64,000 nucleotides of DNA. It comes from Escallonia rubra. Its lineage: Eukaryota > Streptophyta > Magnoliopsida > Escalloniales > Escalloniaceae. The stretch lies in the NCBI GenBank assembly GCA_033065855.1, contig JAVXUO010000340.1:348501-412500 (forward strand), in the 5' to 3' direction. The notes under the pieces are model-generated. The model was not told the origin of the DNA and did not search any database. It was given only the letters and a program-made list of their open reading frames with translations. The translations under genes and the position numbers were made by a program. Below, one piece after another: positions 24,781-35,843 of the stretch (within the stretch, counting starts at the first letter, position 1; every line of letters begins with the position of its first letter).

Positions 24781-24958
24781 CAATTTGCCATGATCAAATT
24801 ACACATCTGAATTTATATACATGACCTAAAACTCAGTGCACAAACCTCAAACAAAACAGAGCACTACATTGCTCATTCATAGAACCAAATACACATACTG
24901 AAAACAAACTAAACAAGGTTCCAAGCACTTTTTCTAAACATGGTTTAAGAACAATCTT

Positions 24959-25471
24959 TCATTGTCCTTGGAATTCAGTGTAATTCCTTGATCCTAACCA
25001 TATGGCTAAAGTGAGTAACAGAATTGACAGCCAACATACTAAGAGCTGTTTGCCCTTGATTTTCAGCTGCCCTTCAGCAGCTTCTTTCTTGGCCTTCAAC
25101 ATCTGAATTTCTGCCCTAAGCTCTTCATTCTTCTCAATCAATATTTCATTCATCTTCATCACACCGTGAACCCTTTTTTCCCCTTCTTCGTTAACCTTCA
25201 GTAGCAACCCAATTTGTTTCTCCTCTTCTTCATTCCTTTCACGCAATTTTTTATTTTTCTTCAATATCATCCTGCCAAATACTTTGCCACGATCACAAAC
25301 CTCAGGATCAACCCACTCAAAATGGCCACATGAATTACTTACCTTATAATTTCCACAACCTGTAAATCTTCTTCCAGGATTGTCCGATGTCCAAGAGTGC
25401 ATGACCCGAGACACTCCACAGTGGCATCTAACAGCGTATTGATTGTTGTGTGAATTACTACTCGAGCTCAT
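24959..25471 (-). CDS. zf-GRF protein with coiled coil and C-terminal membrane segment, inside the MULE
   Basis: Intact single-exon frame of 170 residues from ATG 25471 (MSSSSNSHNNQ) to TGA. Residues about 16-55 form a GRF-type zinc finger (CHCG..TSDNPGRRFTGC..CGHFEWVD), a DNA/RNA-binding module. A charged heptad-like stretch (about 65-145) predicts a coiled coil. A hydrophobic segment near the end (LLVCWLSILLLTLAIWL) looks like a membrane anchor. Many small plant proteins share this layout, and none has a firmly known role that I can cite. The gene faces the mudrA-like gene tail to tail and starts near the right TIR, as mudrB does in maize MuDR, though its sequence is unrelated to what I know of MURB. 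A role in transposition is inference. Confidence 0.8.
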   Translation of the reverse strand: MSSSSNSHNNQYAVRCHCGVSRVMHSWTSDNPGRRFTGCGNYKVSNSCGHFEWVDPEVCDRGKVFGRMILKKNKKLRERNEEEEKQIGLLLKVNEEGEKRVHGVMKMNEILIEKNEELRAEIQMLKAKKEAAEGQLKIKGKQLLVCWLSILLLTLAIWLGSRNYTEFQGQ

Positions 25472-25712
25472 CTCCAATTGAGTGTAATAAATTCAATTTA
25501 AGATATCCCCAATTTCATAAACCCTAATTCAGTGTGGATTGTGAAGATGTGTGTATATATATATATGATTTTGGCGGGAAAAGAAAGTGGGGTTCTCAGA
25601 TATGAGGGAAAGTTATGGAGGGAATTGACGTGGCTGCCATGTTGGATTTATGGAGGAAGTTACCTTTGTATCCTTTGGCTTCTAACAGACATCCCAAGGA
25701 AAGGAGTAAAAC

Positions 25713-25833
25713 CCGTCAAATGGTGCTACGTGCACCAGAATTGGAAGTTTGGGGTGTTTTGGGTCAAAATTCAAATTATGGGGTGTTCCGTGTAAATGAC
25801 CCCAAAGTATGGGGTTTCCTGTGCATTTAATCC
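25713..25833. repeat. Right MULE TIR
   Basis: Inverted copy of 20665-20785 with one mismatch. It lies upstream of the zf-GRF gene and could supply its promoter. Confidence 0.92.
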
Positions 25834-26449
25834 TACTTGAAAATAGTGATTAAATTCAAATATACACTCCATGGCCCCCAAACTCGGATAGAAAAATAGA
25901 TTTGATACAGAAACACTCACGTCAAACCTCTCAATCTCATCATCAACTTGTTGTAGCCATCTGCCTTGCTGTCCTAAAGTTTTCAATGTGCCCAGACATT
26001 GTTCTTCGCAATCAATTGGTGGTGGGAAGGTAGATATTGTCAATCGAAGAATGAAAATCAGAAAGAGAAGAAAGAGATGAACATATGAGGGGAAAAAAGA
26101 ATAAGTTGATTGCCTAATGTTAGGGGGATCTTTAATTAGTGGGCTTGTATGGGTAATAGGGCTTTAGAGTTGGTTTTGGGCTTTTTGCATTATTTTGAAA
26201 CGGTCTAATATTAGACTTTAAATATCAGGATTTTTTGATTAAATATAATAAAAAAATTGATAAACGATTCGAGTTGTTCACGAGCTTAGTAATGAACAAG
26301 TTTTCATGTTCATGTTATGCTCGTTTACTAAACGAGCCCAAAATTTGTTTTCAAGCTCGTTTATTTGTTAAATGATTCAAACATGAACGAGCTTTTAGCG
26401 AACGGGTCACAAATTTGTTCACGAGCTGCTCGGTTCGCTTGCAGCCCTA

Positions 26450-27353
26450 ATATATGATCCTTTGAATCCATGATGTGCCAAAAACTTTATCATCCATAAA
26501 TGCAACGTGCAAAACCGGGTAGATGGTGTATCGAAGAGTAGCCTAATCCAATCATTTTCTAGGCCTTCTTGCTTCGACTGATGCCACATCGTCCTTAATT
26601 AAGATATCCTAGATTGTCGAGATAATTGTCAGGGTTCTCTGCAACGTGGATATTAATTCTAAATTGGATTACTTGGCAAAGTTGAAAAATGTTTTGAAAT
26701 GTTTCAAGGTTAATCAAATGACATCAAATCAAGTGCACCTTAACTTGCACGTATCAGATCAAGTCCTCTCGAAATTTCGCTCACCTTGAGCTAAATATTC
26801 TTTCAAATTTCAGCTTCACTTCCACTTTAAATTCCAATTTTAAAGTCTGAACAGAGTCCATACTGTGAAAAAAAAGGTCCTAGTCCACCTTCCACCTCTC
26901 AAGGAATGTTCTTCCTCGTCAGGAATCTTCTCCACAAAATAATCGCCGACTATTCGCCTCTCCAAACTTCCAAATCGGCGTTCCACTCTACAAATCGTAC
27001 ATACTTCCTGCTCAAGTCAACGTCTTCACTCACAACCCTACAAAGCTGGCCTCGGTCCAATGCGCCATTCCCTCCCAAACCCCTTCTTTCTTTCCAAAAC
27101 CTCGCTAAATAACCAATGACCAATCTGATCTGACGGCAAAATTAACGCCATTTACACCCCTATTCACACACGAAAACGCGTCTCTTAAACACGCTCTTTC
27201 TCCGTTAACACGCCCTTTCGCATTCTTCAAAGCCACACCTCCTTATCTCTGATTTTCTGCACCTTTTTGTCCCTTTCCTCAGATCTGGAACTTGAGCTCA
27301 ACTGGGTGAACTCGGTCGAGTTATTTGTTGGTAAATTTCAAGTTTGAAGGAAT
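26450..27353. other. Flank of the hAT insertion and upstream region of the RING pseudogene
   Basis: Holds the presumed promoter and leader of the RDUF-like relic. A 68-codon frame with a real ATG (26906-27112, MFFLVRNLLHKII) is present. It is not recognised and may be an upstream ORF or chance. Confidence 0.45.
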
Positions 27354-28499
27354 ATGTCAACGACTACGGCTTCGTATTGGTGCTACAGATGCACGCGCGT
27401 AGTTCATGTGGTGGCAGAGAAGAGCGTAGTTTGTCCTCGCTATGGCGGTGGATTCGTCGAGGTAGTGGAGGCCACGTCACTGTCCGACTCCACCCACCGC
27501 TTTTCGGCAGTAGCGATGTACATGGTCGGGAACAATCCGTCGAAACTGAATCAGAGCACGGGAATTTGGTTCCGCCACGACCGGCGGAACAACGGGCGAC
27601 CGATCCCTGTTCAATCCGGTCATCACCCCCCATGGCCCGTCGGATGGCGACGGAGATGAGAATTCCGGCGGTGGAGCTACTGTAGATGGAAGTTTTGAGT
27701 TTTACTATGATGATGGTGCCGGTTCGGGGCTCCAGCCTTTACCTGAGACCATGTCGGATTTTTTGATGGGATCCAGATTCGATCGACTGCTGGACCAGCT
27801 CTCGCAAATCGAGATCAACGACTTGGGTCACACCGAGCAGCCGTCGGTGTCCAAAGCCTCCATTAAGTCGATGTCCACCATCTCGATCGGGGACGGACAT
27901 GTCAGCACCGAGTCCCATTGCGCTATGTGTAAAGAGGCCTTCGAGCTAGGAGTCGAGGCTCGCGAGATGCCCTGCAAGCACATGTACCACTCAGACTGCA
28001 TCCTACCGTGGCTCTCACTCCGCAATTCGTGCCCAGTTTGTCGGCACGAGCTACCTCCGGATGTGCCGAGCCCATCGTCGGAAGTTATTAATCCGAGAAA
28101 TGAAGAGGAGACGATTGGCTTGACGATATGGAGACTGCCCGGGGGGGATTCGCTGTCGGGAGGTTTACAAGAGAGATGAGGGCCGACGAGAAGTAGCTGT
28201 CGGTTGTGTTTACCGAGATGGACGGAGGGTTTAACAACGGAGGTGCGCCGATGAGGATTACGTGGGCGTCGATGAGGAGTAGGGCGAGAGAAGGGGGGTT
28301 CGGGATGGATTTTCGTAATTTATTTTTGTTTTTAGGGAGGTTAAGGTCTTCTAATTCTTTGTCCCCGGGGGCTAATTCGGAGTCTAGAGGATCGGTAGCG
28401 AGGAGCCGGAGCCGGGCGAGCTCGGTGTTCAATAGGTATGTGAGCAGGCGTGAGAGAGCTTAGGTTTTGGAGGACCAGAATGGGATGTCCAGATGGTGA
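27354..28499 (+). pseudogene. RDUF1/2-type RING-H2 E3 ubiquitin ligase, decayed
   Basis: The order matches the RDUF family (zinc-ribbon, RING-H2, DUF1117), whose Arabidopsis members are intronless ligases linked to ABA/drought responses. It opens with MSTTTASYWCYRC, an N-terminal zinc ribbon whose fourth ligand Cys is replaced by Tyr (CPRYGGGF). A one-base insertion in a GGG run (27594-27596) shifts the frame. The next frame carries SFEFYYDDGAGSGL and MSDFLMGSRFDRLLDQLSQ. An intact RING-H2 follows (CAMC..CKHMYHSDC..CPVC). A second shift lies at the G7 run 28141-28147, a TAG at 28194, and the DUF1117 tail (FTEMDGGFNNGGAP, SSVFNRY) has a TAG at 28461 shortly before the true end DQNGMSRW. A truncated protein of up to 142 residues from 27751 could still include the RING. 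Confidence 0.88.
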
Positions 28500-29112
28500 T
28501 GCAGGTGGGCAGAAGAAAGTTTATGTGAATGAAGATAGTCTTGTTATTCAGTGTAAATATCATAAGCTTAATAAGTAGAATTGTTTCATCTTACTTTGAG
28601 CAGTGAGAGATGTTCAGTTTCTTGGTCAAGAAAATTCTTGTTGATTGGCTGCAAATTAGCAGCAGATTAACTAGTTTTGGAAATTGAGTGGCAAATTGAT
28701 GTTTTGTGCAATTAGCTTGTCAGTGATTGCTAAGTCTCTCGTTCATTAATATGCTGGTAACTTTGCATTAATGGTGAAGTTCATTTGTGCCTTTGATGTC
28801 AGGGTTGTCGCGTATAAGATTAGCAAAGCAAAGGTCCATCTTTTGTGGAAATGGCTAAGCTCTGGAGACCAACTTTGCTCCTTACCTTTGTCTCAGAATG
28901 GACTTCCGAGTCAATCCTATAGGAAGCCACTTAGAAACTTTTGCATGTGGGTGAAGCACTTGCTTTAACGTGTACCCAGAGCTCTGCTTTCAATTTGATT
29001 TCTACTTTGATCTCATGGGTGATTGAGTGGTGTATAAATGGTTCCTCTCCTTCCCTTTTGTAGTGCTAGGAAGTAGCCAAAACCTTATTTTAGGGCAGGC
29101 GTTACAAAGGAG
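28500..29112. other. 3' flank of the RING relic, no gene recognised
   Basis: AT-rich, probably the former 3' UTR and beyond. Nothing else recognised. Confidence 0.55.
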
Positions 29113-29189
29113 CCTTGTCGTTACATTTACATTTTCTTGTTCTAACATATCATATGTTAGAACAAGAAAATGTAAATGTAACGACAAGG
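29113..29189. repeat. Perfect 77-bp palindrome
   Basis: Two 38-nt arms beginning CCTTGTCGTTACATTTACAT pair without mismatch around a single central base at 29151. The flanks do not extend the symmetry. A transcript would form a perfect hairpin with almost no loop. Confidence 0.9.
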
Positions 29190-29393
29190 ATTAGCCACAA
29201 AAAATATATCAAAGGAGATAAATTTTTTCATAAGTAAAATAGCACACAAAAATAAAGTGCACTTTTCGATAATACACAAAACATACTAAAAAGCATCTAA
29301 AAGGTCTTATTAAGTTTCACGAGAGTCACTAAAGACTCTTTACAACACAAAAAAAAGAGAATACAAAATACACATTTCAGTGTTTACAAACGA
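29190..29393. other. AT-rich spacer
   Basis: Short AT-rich stretch between the palindrome and the MULE. Nothing recognised. Confidence 0.6.
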
Positions 29394-29402
29394 AAACACT
29401 AA

Positions 29403-30756
29403 GGGAAAAATAGGGAATGACCCCCTCTACTTTACACGTTGTGCGATTTGCCCCCCTCCACTTCAAAATTAACCACTAAACCCCCCCACACTTACAGAAA
29501 TTGGGCACCTTAGACGGGTCCGTTATGAATAGTGTGAAATGACCAAAATACCCTTATTTCTTTATTAGTTAATGACCCCCTGTACTATACACGGTGTGCA
29601 ATTTCCCCCCCTCAACTTCAAAATTAACCACTAAACCCCCTTACACTTACAGAAATTGGGCACCTTAAATGGAAACCGTTAAATTTAAATGACAATTTTG
29701 CCCATGACCCTCCCCCCCCCACTTGTTAGACCAGTCCCCCACCCCATTCTACGTTACCAGATTCACCGCAAACAAGGGATTGCCGCAATCTGCACCTCCT
29801 CCTCTGGTCAACCCCGCTACAATTGGTAATTCACTGAGCACAACCACTGGTCTTTTTCTCCGACCACCAGGGAGTTACAAAAAAAAAAGGAACCACGGTT
29901 GCCGTTGGTATATCACCGGCGCAACAACTACCATGATCAGCGTCACAGTAACCACCATTCTGGCCAACTCCCCCAACTTTATACTGTCCGGCTACACATC
30001 GTCGTGAGTTGCCTCTTCGCTACCATTTCCCACTACTTTGCGTCTGCAAGCCAGTGGGGCTTCTTCATCGGCCACCAACCGACTGGCGCAATCAACACCG
30101 GTAACATCAATCCCCACAGACACAGGCTATCGGCGTCTGATTGCCGCACATCCGTCCAGATCCCTGCCACCACGATCGACGACCACGTCCCCAAATCACA
30201 GGTCTAACCTCCGTCGTCGTGCCACCCCAATCCGTAACATCGCGCCAAGCAGCGTCACATGACCACCGTGACTGGCTACAGGCCGCTGGGGCTGCACCAG
30301 ATTCGCGATGATGTTGTTGCCACAGTCGCATGCGAGTAGCGTGTGTGTATGTTTGTAGTGGGTGCGCGTCTGTGGCTGGGCTTAGTGCGTGCGTGCTGGG
30401 TGTGCGTGGAGTGTGTGTATGTGGGATTGAGTAAAAAGTTTGAGAGGAGAGAAAAATAAGTTGAAAGTTTAGGGGGGTTTAGTGGTTATGTTTGAAGTAG
30501 AGGGGGGGAAAGCGCACACCGTATATAGTACAGGGGGTCATTAGTTAATTACCCCTAACAGAATGGGCAAAAATGTCATTTACAAAAAAAAATCGTTAGT
30601 CAACGCGCGTGTTGACCACGCGCTGTTAAATTTAACGGTTTCCGTCTAAGGTGCCCAATTTCTGTAAGTGTGGGGGGGTTTAGTGGTTAATTTTGAAGTG
30701 GAGGGGGGCAAATCGCACAACGTGTAAAGTAGAGGGGGTCATTCCCTATTTTCCCC
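29403..30756. mobile_element. Short non-autonomous MULE with 115-bp TIRs and a second internal TIR-like pair
   Basis: TIRs at 29403-29517 and 30642-30756 differ at one base near the tip. A perfect 9-bp duplication AAACACTAA flanks it (29394-29402 and 30757-30765). A diverged second inverted pair lies inside (about 29570-29690 and 30465-30590) and repeats the same words (ATGACCCCCTGTACTATACA, CTTACAGAAATTGGGCACCT). The middle is GC-richer, with no recognised coding sequence. The inner TIR edge GCACCTTAGACGG resembles GCACCATTTGACGG of the larger MULE. Confidence 0.9.
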
Positions 30757-30765
30757 AAACACTAA

Positions 30766-33700
30766 ATAACTACTCGATGAGGCGCCGAAAATTGGTAGCG
30801 TTTGATAATAATCTAATTTGCAATAGTTTTGAAGACATTTTTCTCAATGTAACAAACCAAGCTATCATTCATCCATTCGTCTCCCATGCGATTCCGAAGT
30901 CGAGTCTTTATTATCTTCATTGCAGAGAAAGCTCTTTCTACAGTAGCAGTTGCAACAGGTAAAAGTAAGACCAATCTCAAAAGCAAGAACACCAAAGGAT
31001 ATATCACATCCTTTTTCAACTCAACTAGCTTTATAACAAGTTCACCAATTCCCCTGACTTCATAAAGTTCTCCACAGGAGCGCACATCCATAATATAAGT
31101 CTCGAGCTGACTTTCAAGTACCTTAAGCTCTATAGGCGAAAAGTCATATGGATAAAACTGTGCAAGACGTATCAACTTCTGCTTATTAAAAGCAGAAAAA
31201 TTATCACTTGGATCGAGACATGCCATACAAATAAGCAACTCCGTGGTTATTTCACTAAAACGATTATTCAACTCACTGATTTGCAAATCAACAACCGCTA
31301 AAAAAAATCAACTCGATAGTGGTAAAAAATTGTACCTTCTTCAGCATTACGTCTTTGCCTCCCCGGGGCTACAAACCTCGCACTCATGTCCAATACGTCA
31401 ATATCGTGCTTTACACAAAATTGTGAGACCTCTTCCAGCAAGTCTTCCAACCCGTGCTCTCTAAAGTTCTACAATCGTTGCTTTGTTATTCTTACCAACT
31501 TCATTGCATTCACAATGTTTTGATCTTACTTTTGTAATGCTTGTGAAAGTTCATTCGTCATCCCCAAAATATTTGTCATCAAATGCATGTTGAAGACAAA
31601 ATCATAAGTTGGCACCAAGTTCAAAAAACCCAATGCTTCACCTCTCTGCTCATAATCTGTAGCATCCTCAACAACCTTATTAAGCACACATATCACTGAA
31701 GCAAACATATGACTCAAATTCAATAATGCATCGTAATGTGATCCCCAACATGTCTCTCCTGCTCTTTTGATGCTAGTTTCTTGATTTAAACCTCGACCAC
31801 TGACGATATCACCATTCTTAAGGTCATGAGCAAGTCTAATGGCTTCACTTTCTCGAATAGCATCTCTTCACTTGCATGAAACTCCCACGGTGTTTACTAC
31901 CTTAGCAACCAAATTAAAGAGCAATGAAATCTGAGAATGTTTTTTTGCAACGGCTACAAGAGTTACCCGAAGTTGATGAGCAAAGCAATGAATATAATAA
32001 GCACTTTCATTCTCCCTCTGAATTAAGGTTTTAAGACCATTGAATTCACCTTGCATATTACTTGCTCCATCATAGCCTTATCCACGAATTCTTAAAATGC
32101 TAAATTCATGCATTGCAAATAAACTGTCAATCGCGTCTTTCAATGATAAGGCAGCGGTACTAGCAACATGGACAATACCAAGAAACGTTCAATCACACGT
32201 CTTCTTTTGTCCACATATCTCAAGACAACTCACATTTGTTCTTTGACTGAAATATCACGACACTTGTCAACTAAAATGAAAAATAATTCAGTTTTCATGT
32301 TCCCAACAATTGCATTTCTTATTTCTCTGGCAATTGCACTAACAATTTCTTTCTGAACTTTTGGTGATGTCAATTTGAGATTCTGAGGAGCATTTGACAA
32401 CGCGACTTTTTTCACATTTTCATTGTGATCAGCAAGAAACTCTAACAGTTCTAGAAAATTTCCCTGATTTTCAGATTCATCATGCCCACGGAAAGACAAG
32501 CCTTGATGTAAGAGAAACCGAATAACATCAATTGATGCAGTTAAGCGAGTAAGGTATTGAACCCTACTTTCATCTGTTTGTTGGACAAAACTACTTTAAT
32601 ACTCTGCTGAGGGTTATCAAAGGCTTGACACTTACTTAAAGCAAGGTTGTGTATACTACCAACTTCTCCAACATGTTTTTGGAATTTCTCATTCTTTCTC
32701 CAATCTTTAAAACCATGCCTAACAAAAGTACCACCACATCCTTGCTCCCCATGAGCACTTCCGAACAAGTAACAACACAAACAATATGCTTCATCTTTTG
32801 CTACACTATACTCCAACCAACTTGAATAAATGTCAATCCAAGAAGAAACAAATCGACGAGACTGAGTTCCGAATTGTGTAAATGGAAAATTATGGTGACG
32901 ATGTTGGCAAGGACCTTTCGACCAATACACTGGTCGAACTTTATCTCGAACATTAGGACCATAATCCAAAATATTCGGACGCAACCTAGGATCCGTAATA
33001 AGCTCGTCAGAGTTGAACTCATCGCTAACTCTGCTTGAATGTCCGGAATGAATATCACGATACACAATGGGAGCCTTGTCTCTTATTGTTGGAAACGGAG
33101 ACTGTTGAATAGTATCTTGATTTCTACACTCATTCTTATTAGACTGCAATAATTTTTCCACCTTTGCTTTCTTTTGAAAGAACCTTTCAATTCTGAAAAA
33201 AATATATTTTATTTTAAGTATCAATCCATCAATTATCAATCAAATAACCTAGTTAATTACAAATATTTTATTCTTTTACTTTTCCAGTCATGTTTCATTA
33301 TCGCGTTAACCTAATTTCAACCCACAATTCAACTAAATCACATATCCGATATCTCAATCCAATTGGGTCCCATCCTCCATCAATAATCTCAATTCTCAAA
33401 TGCATAATTAATCACCTATAATCAGCAATTAATAATCTTAATTTTCAAATGCACAATTAACACAACATAAAATTATCAATCAAATAATCAATGCTCAAAT
33501 GGGGTAAAAATCCAATTGGATCCCATCCTCCATCAACAATCTCAATTCTCAAGTGCTCAATGCACGATTAATAGCCATAAAGCATCAATTAATAATCTAA
33601 ATTATCAAAATGCACAACTAACAACCTAAAATTATGAATCAAATAATCAATTCTCAATAGCAAAAGAAATTGTTCAAAATGAACACTGACCACAGTCCTC

Positions 33701-34520
33701 AGAAATCAGAACGGCGTCGTTGTCGCAATGTCGCTGGCGGTGGGTTCTTCGCCGCCGGTGGAGTGAAGACTGAAGAAGATCGTTCGTCGGTTGAGGTTTC
33801 GTCAGTTCGTTCTGCTCGTAGGCGCGGAACCTTGATGTTCTGAAAGTGTTGTAGTTACAAACATTAGACTATTAGAGCTTACAAGTTACAGCCTTTAGTA
33901 TTCTGTTGATTTTCGACAAGAAGAAAGAAACAATTACAGAAGTCTTAGAGTTAGACTAATTCGTAGTTCGAACCTTAGACGAGGCTAGATCTGGCAGTGG
34001 CCGGAGACCGGAGTTGGTGACTGGTGAGGCCGTGACGGCGACCGCCGTCCATGACCGGTGACTGTCTGACTGAGGCTTAGATCTGCTTGAATTTCAGGCG
34101 CCATGACCGGTGACTGAGGTTCGTCACTTCGTCCACCGGCTCGTAGATCTAGGCGAGATCTGGCCGGAGTTGGGGTGGGGAGGGCCTTCGGGGCTTCGAC
34201 AGTTCGACCGCCGTTCGTGAGAGTTGAAACCGTGAGTCCGTGACTGATGACCGGTGGGCGGTGACTGAGAGGCGCTGTGACCGGTGAGTGGTGACTGTGA
34301 GCCGTGAGGTAAGGCGACTGCCGTGCCGTGGCCGCCGGCAGGGAGCGGTGAGAGGTCGACCGTCGACGGGAACTGAGAGAGTGACTGAGTAAGAGCCGAG
34401 AGGAGGAGAGAGAGAGATAGAAAGTCGCGAGTGAAAAAAAAAACTATATATTAATTTTCTTTTTTCAAAATCTGAGGGGGTGCATTAGCCCCCCCTCGTA
34501 CATATGTAGTTCCGCCCCTG
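30766..34520 (-). mobile_element. Remnant of the autonomous hAT element that carried the transposase
   Basis: The 5' end on the minus strand is CAGGGGCGGAACTACATATG at 34520, a typical end of DUF4371-type hAT elements. Between 33240 and 34520 lies a leader region with GC-rich patches. The opposite end was not found. It may have been lost when the MULE at 29403-30756 inserted beside the stop of the transposase, or by later deletion. Confidence 0.6.
30770..33240 (-). pseudogene. hAT-superfamily transposase (TTF zinc finger, DUF4371, dimerisation domain), decayed
   Basis: Read on the minus strand, 32541-33193 encodes a TTF-type zinc finger region (GPCQHRHHNFPFTQFG..YCLCCYLFG). Next come DUF4371/RNase H-like segments (SFRGHDESENQGNFLELLEFL, GYDGASNMQGEFNG, HCFAHQLRV). 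The C-terminal hAT dimerisation domain is at 30813-31286 (LLPVATATVERAFSAMKIIK). Frames break near 32587 and in-frame stops occur (for example just before GYDGAS), so no intact protein remains. A splice acceptor (TTTTTTTCAG) precedes the first recognised residues at about 33193. Confidence 0.85.
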
Positions 34521-35608
34521 AACATATGCATTTACCAGGATCAAAACTTTTCCTGCATTGGATGTTGCGGGTTATATTACAACATGTTTTGTTCTTACTT
34601 GAAAAGAAAATTGGTGAGGTCAATTTGAGAGAAGATTGAATCGGCCTCAAGTAAACGAGACCGAGACATCTCTAAGGAGAGGGACCATTTGATCTCTTTG
34701 CCTAATTTGAAGGAAAAGTTCATTAATATTGAGTTTGGATAAAAAAGCGAGCTCGAGCTTTGCATCCATAAATTTTATATATTCAAGCTACACATTGTAG
34801 CTAGACTTTCTGCTAGCCCCATCGAATGGAGAATCTTCTAAGATTTCACATACATATCCTAAGAACCCTTCACCTTTTTCCTTTAGCTAGGTTATTGTAG
34901 AGGATAATTGTGAATTTCCGTAAGTGAGAGAGGGGTGGGCGGGATAGGGCATCGGAAGGCAACAATTGGGCTTTGGGGGGTTGTGTGGGGGCTTTTTTGA
35001 AAAAAAGAAAAAAAAATGCCAAATAGTTCAGTCTCTCGTTTGGGTAAGGACTACGGTGTTGCATTGGTGCGTTGTTCTTCGGTAGGAGGTAGCGGAGCGT
35101 GCAATAATGGTGATCTCTTGCTTTGTGCCGTGTTTTTCCTAGGGGGTAGATTTACTCTCAATTCTTGCGACTGCTGCGAATTTTGTATCAGCGTGTCTTT
35201 AGATATTTGTTTTATATCTTGTAAATTTATATTAGGTTGAGGTTAGTCATGACTTTTTTGTTTATGTTGAAAATGTGAAGTCAAAAAGAAAAGTGCAAAT
35301 TTGTCAAATTTTAATTTATCACTGCTACTCTCTTATACACTATCGGGTGAAATCTGAAAACTCTATCATTCATGTTGTTTAAGTACCAAAAATGCACCAA
35401 AGAAATGTCAAAGGGTAATAAGAACATGGAATGATAGACTGCTCCAAAATGGTGAAGCTATCTTGTGCTCATGCTCCTATTTTAGAACATCATTACTAGC
35501 TAACATTGTTAAGACGTCTGTAGCGACAAATAACTCAGATTTGATATTATAGATAGAAATGCGAGGACAAATTACATAACAAAATTTGGTTACCGTTTGT
35601 CGCTATAT
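34521..35608. other. Intergenic, upstream of the SDIR1 first exon
   Basis: AT-rich DNA, presumably with distal promoter sequence of the gene to the right. No gene recognised. Confidence 0.5.
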
Positions 35609-35843
35609 GAGCAAGGAATCCTCATAGGCGGAAGCAAAAATTGACATGTCAGTCACTGCACAAAGTGATCCAAACCTAACAAAATCCCAAAGCCACGTAG
35701 CTCCTCTCTCCTGCGTTTGGGACAAAAAGAGGGCGTTACAACTGCCTAACGACACCGACACCGACACCATTAACTCCTCCTCTCCCACTCACAGAAGTCT
35801 GATCGCTGGTGATCAGCTCGGCTCAGCTCTCACATCACAATCT
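35609..35843 (+). promoter_or_regulatory. SDIR1: Probable promoter and non-coding first exon of SDIR1
   Basis: The stretch ends in a splice donor (CACAATCT then GTAAGC at 35844) and contains CT-rich leader-like sequence. It is assigned to SDIR1 because it is the nearest plausible plus-strand 5' exon and because a copy was captured by the hAT element further down. A possible acceptor TGCAG ends at 36031, so the leader may have more than one exon. Assignment is inference and needs transcript data. Confidence 0.5.

Larger units (their letters stand above)
20665..25833. mobile_element. Mutator-like element (MULE) with 121-bp TIRs and two convergent genes
   Basis: Terminal inverted repeats of 121 bp (20665-20785 and 25713-25833) differ at one position. 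They are flanked by a perfect 9-bp target duplication TACTTGAAA (20656-20664 and 25834-25842). Inside are a plus-strand mudrA-type gene with an internal deletion and, convergent to it, a short minus-strand zf-GRF gene that starts about 240 bp inside the right TIR. The near-identical TIRs suggest a recent insertion. Because the transposase lacks its catalytic part, movement would need a helper element. Confidence 0.92.
20379..26449. mobile_element. hAT-type element split by a nested MULE
   Basis: The left end is TAGGGCTGCGAATGAACG and the right end is the complement of TAGGGCTGCAAGCGAACC. GCTCGTTTA/ACGAGC words fill both subterminal regions, typical of this hAT group. Flanks are AATATGAT and ATATATGAT, an imperfect 8-bp duplication. 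Without the nested MULE (20665-25833) and its duplication, only about 0.9 kb remains, with no transposase. Confidence 0.75.

Noticed and set aside
29723-30331. Open frames in the middle of the short MULE
   Set aside because: Low-complexity Pro/Thr/Ser translations in several overlapping frames. No captured gene could be recognised.
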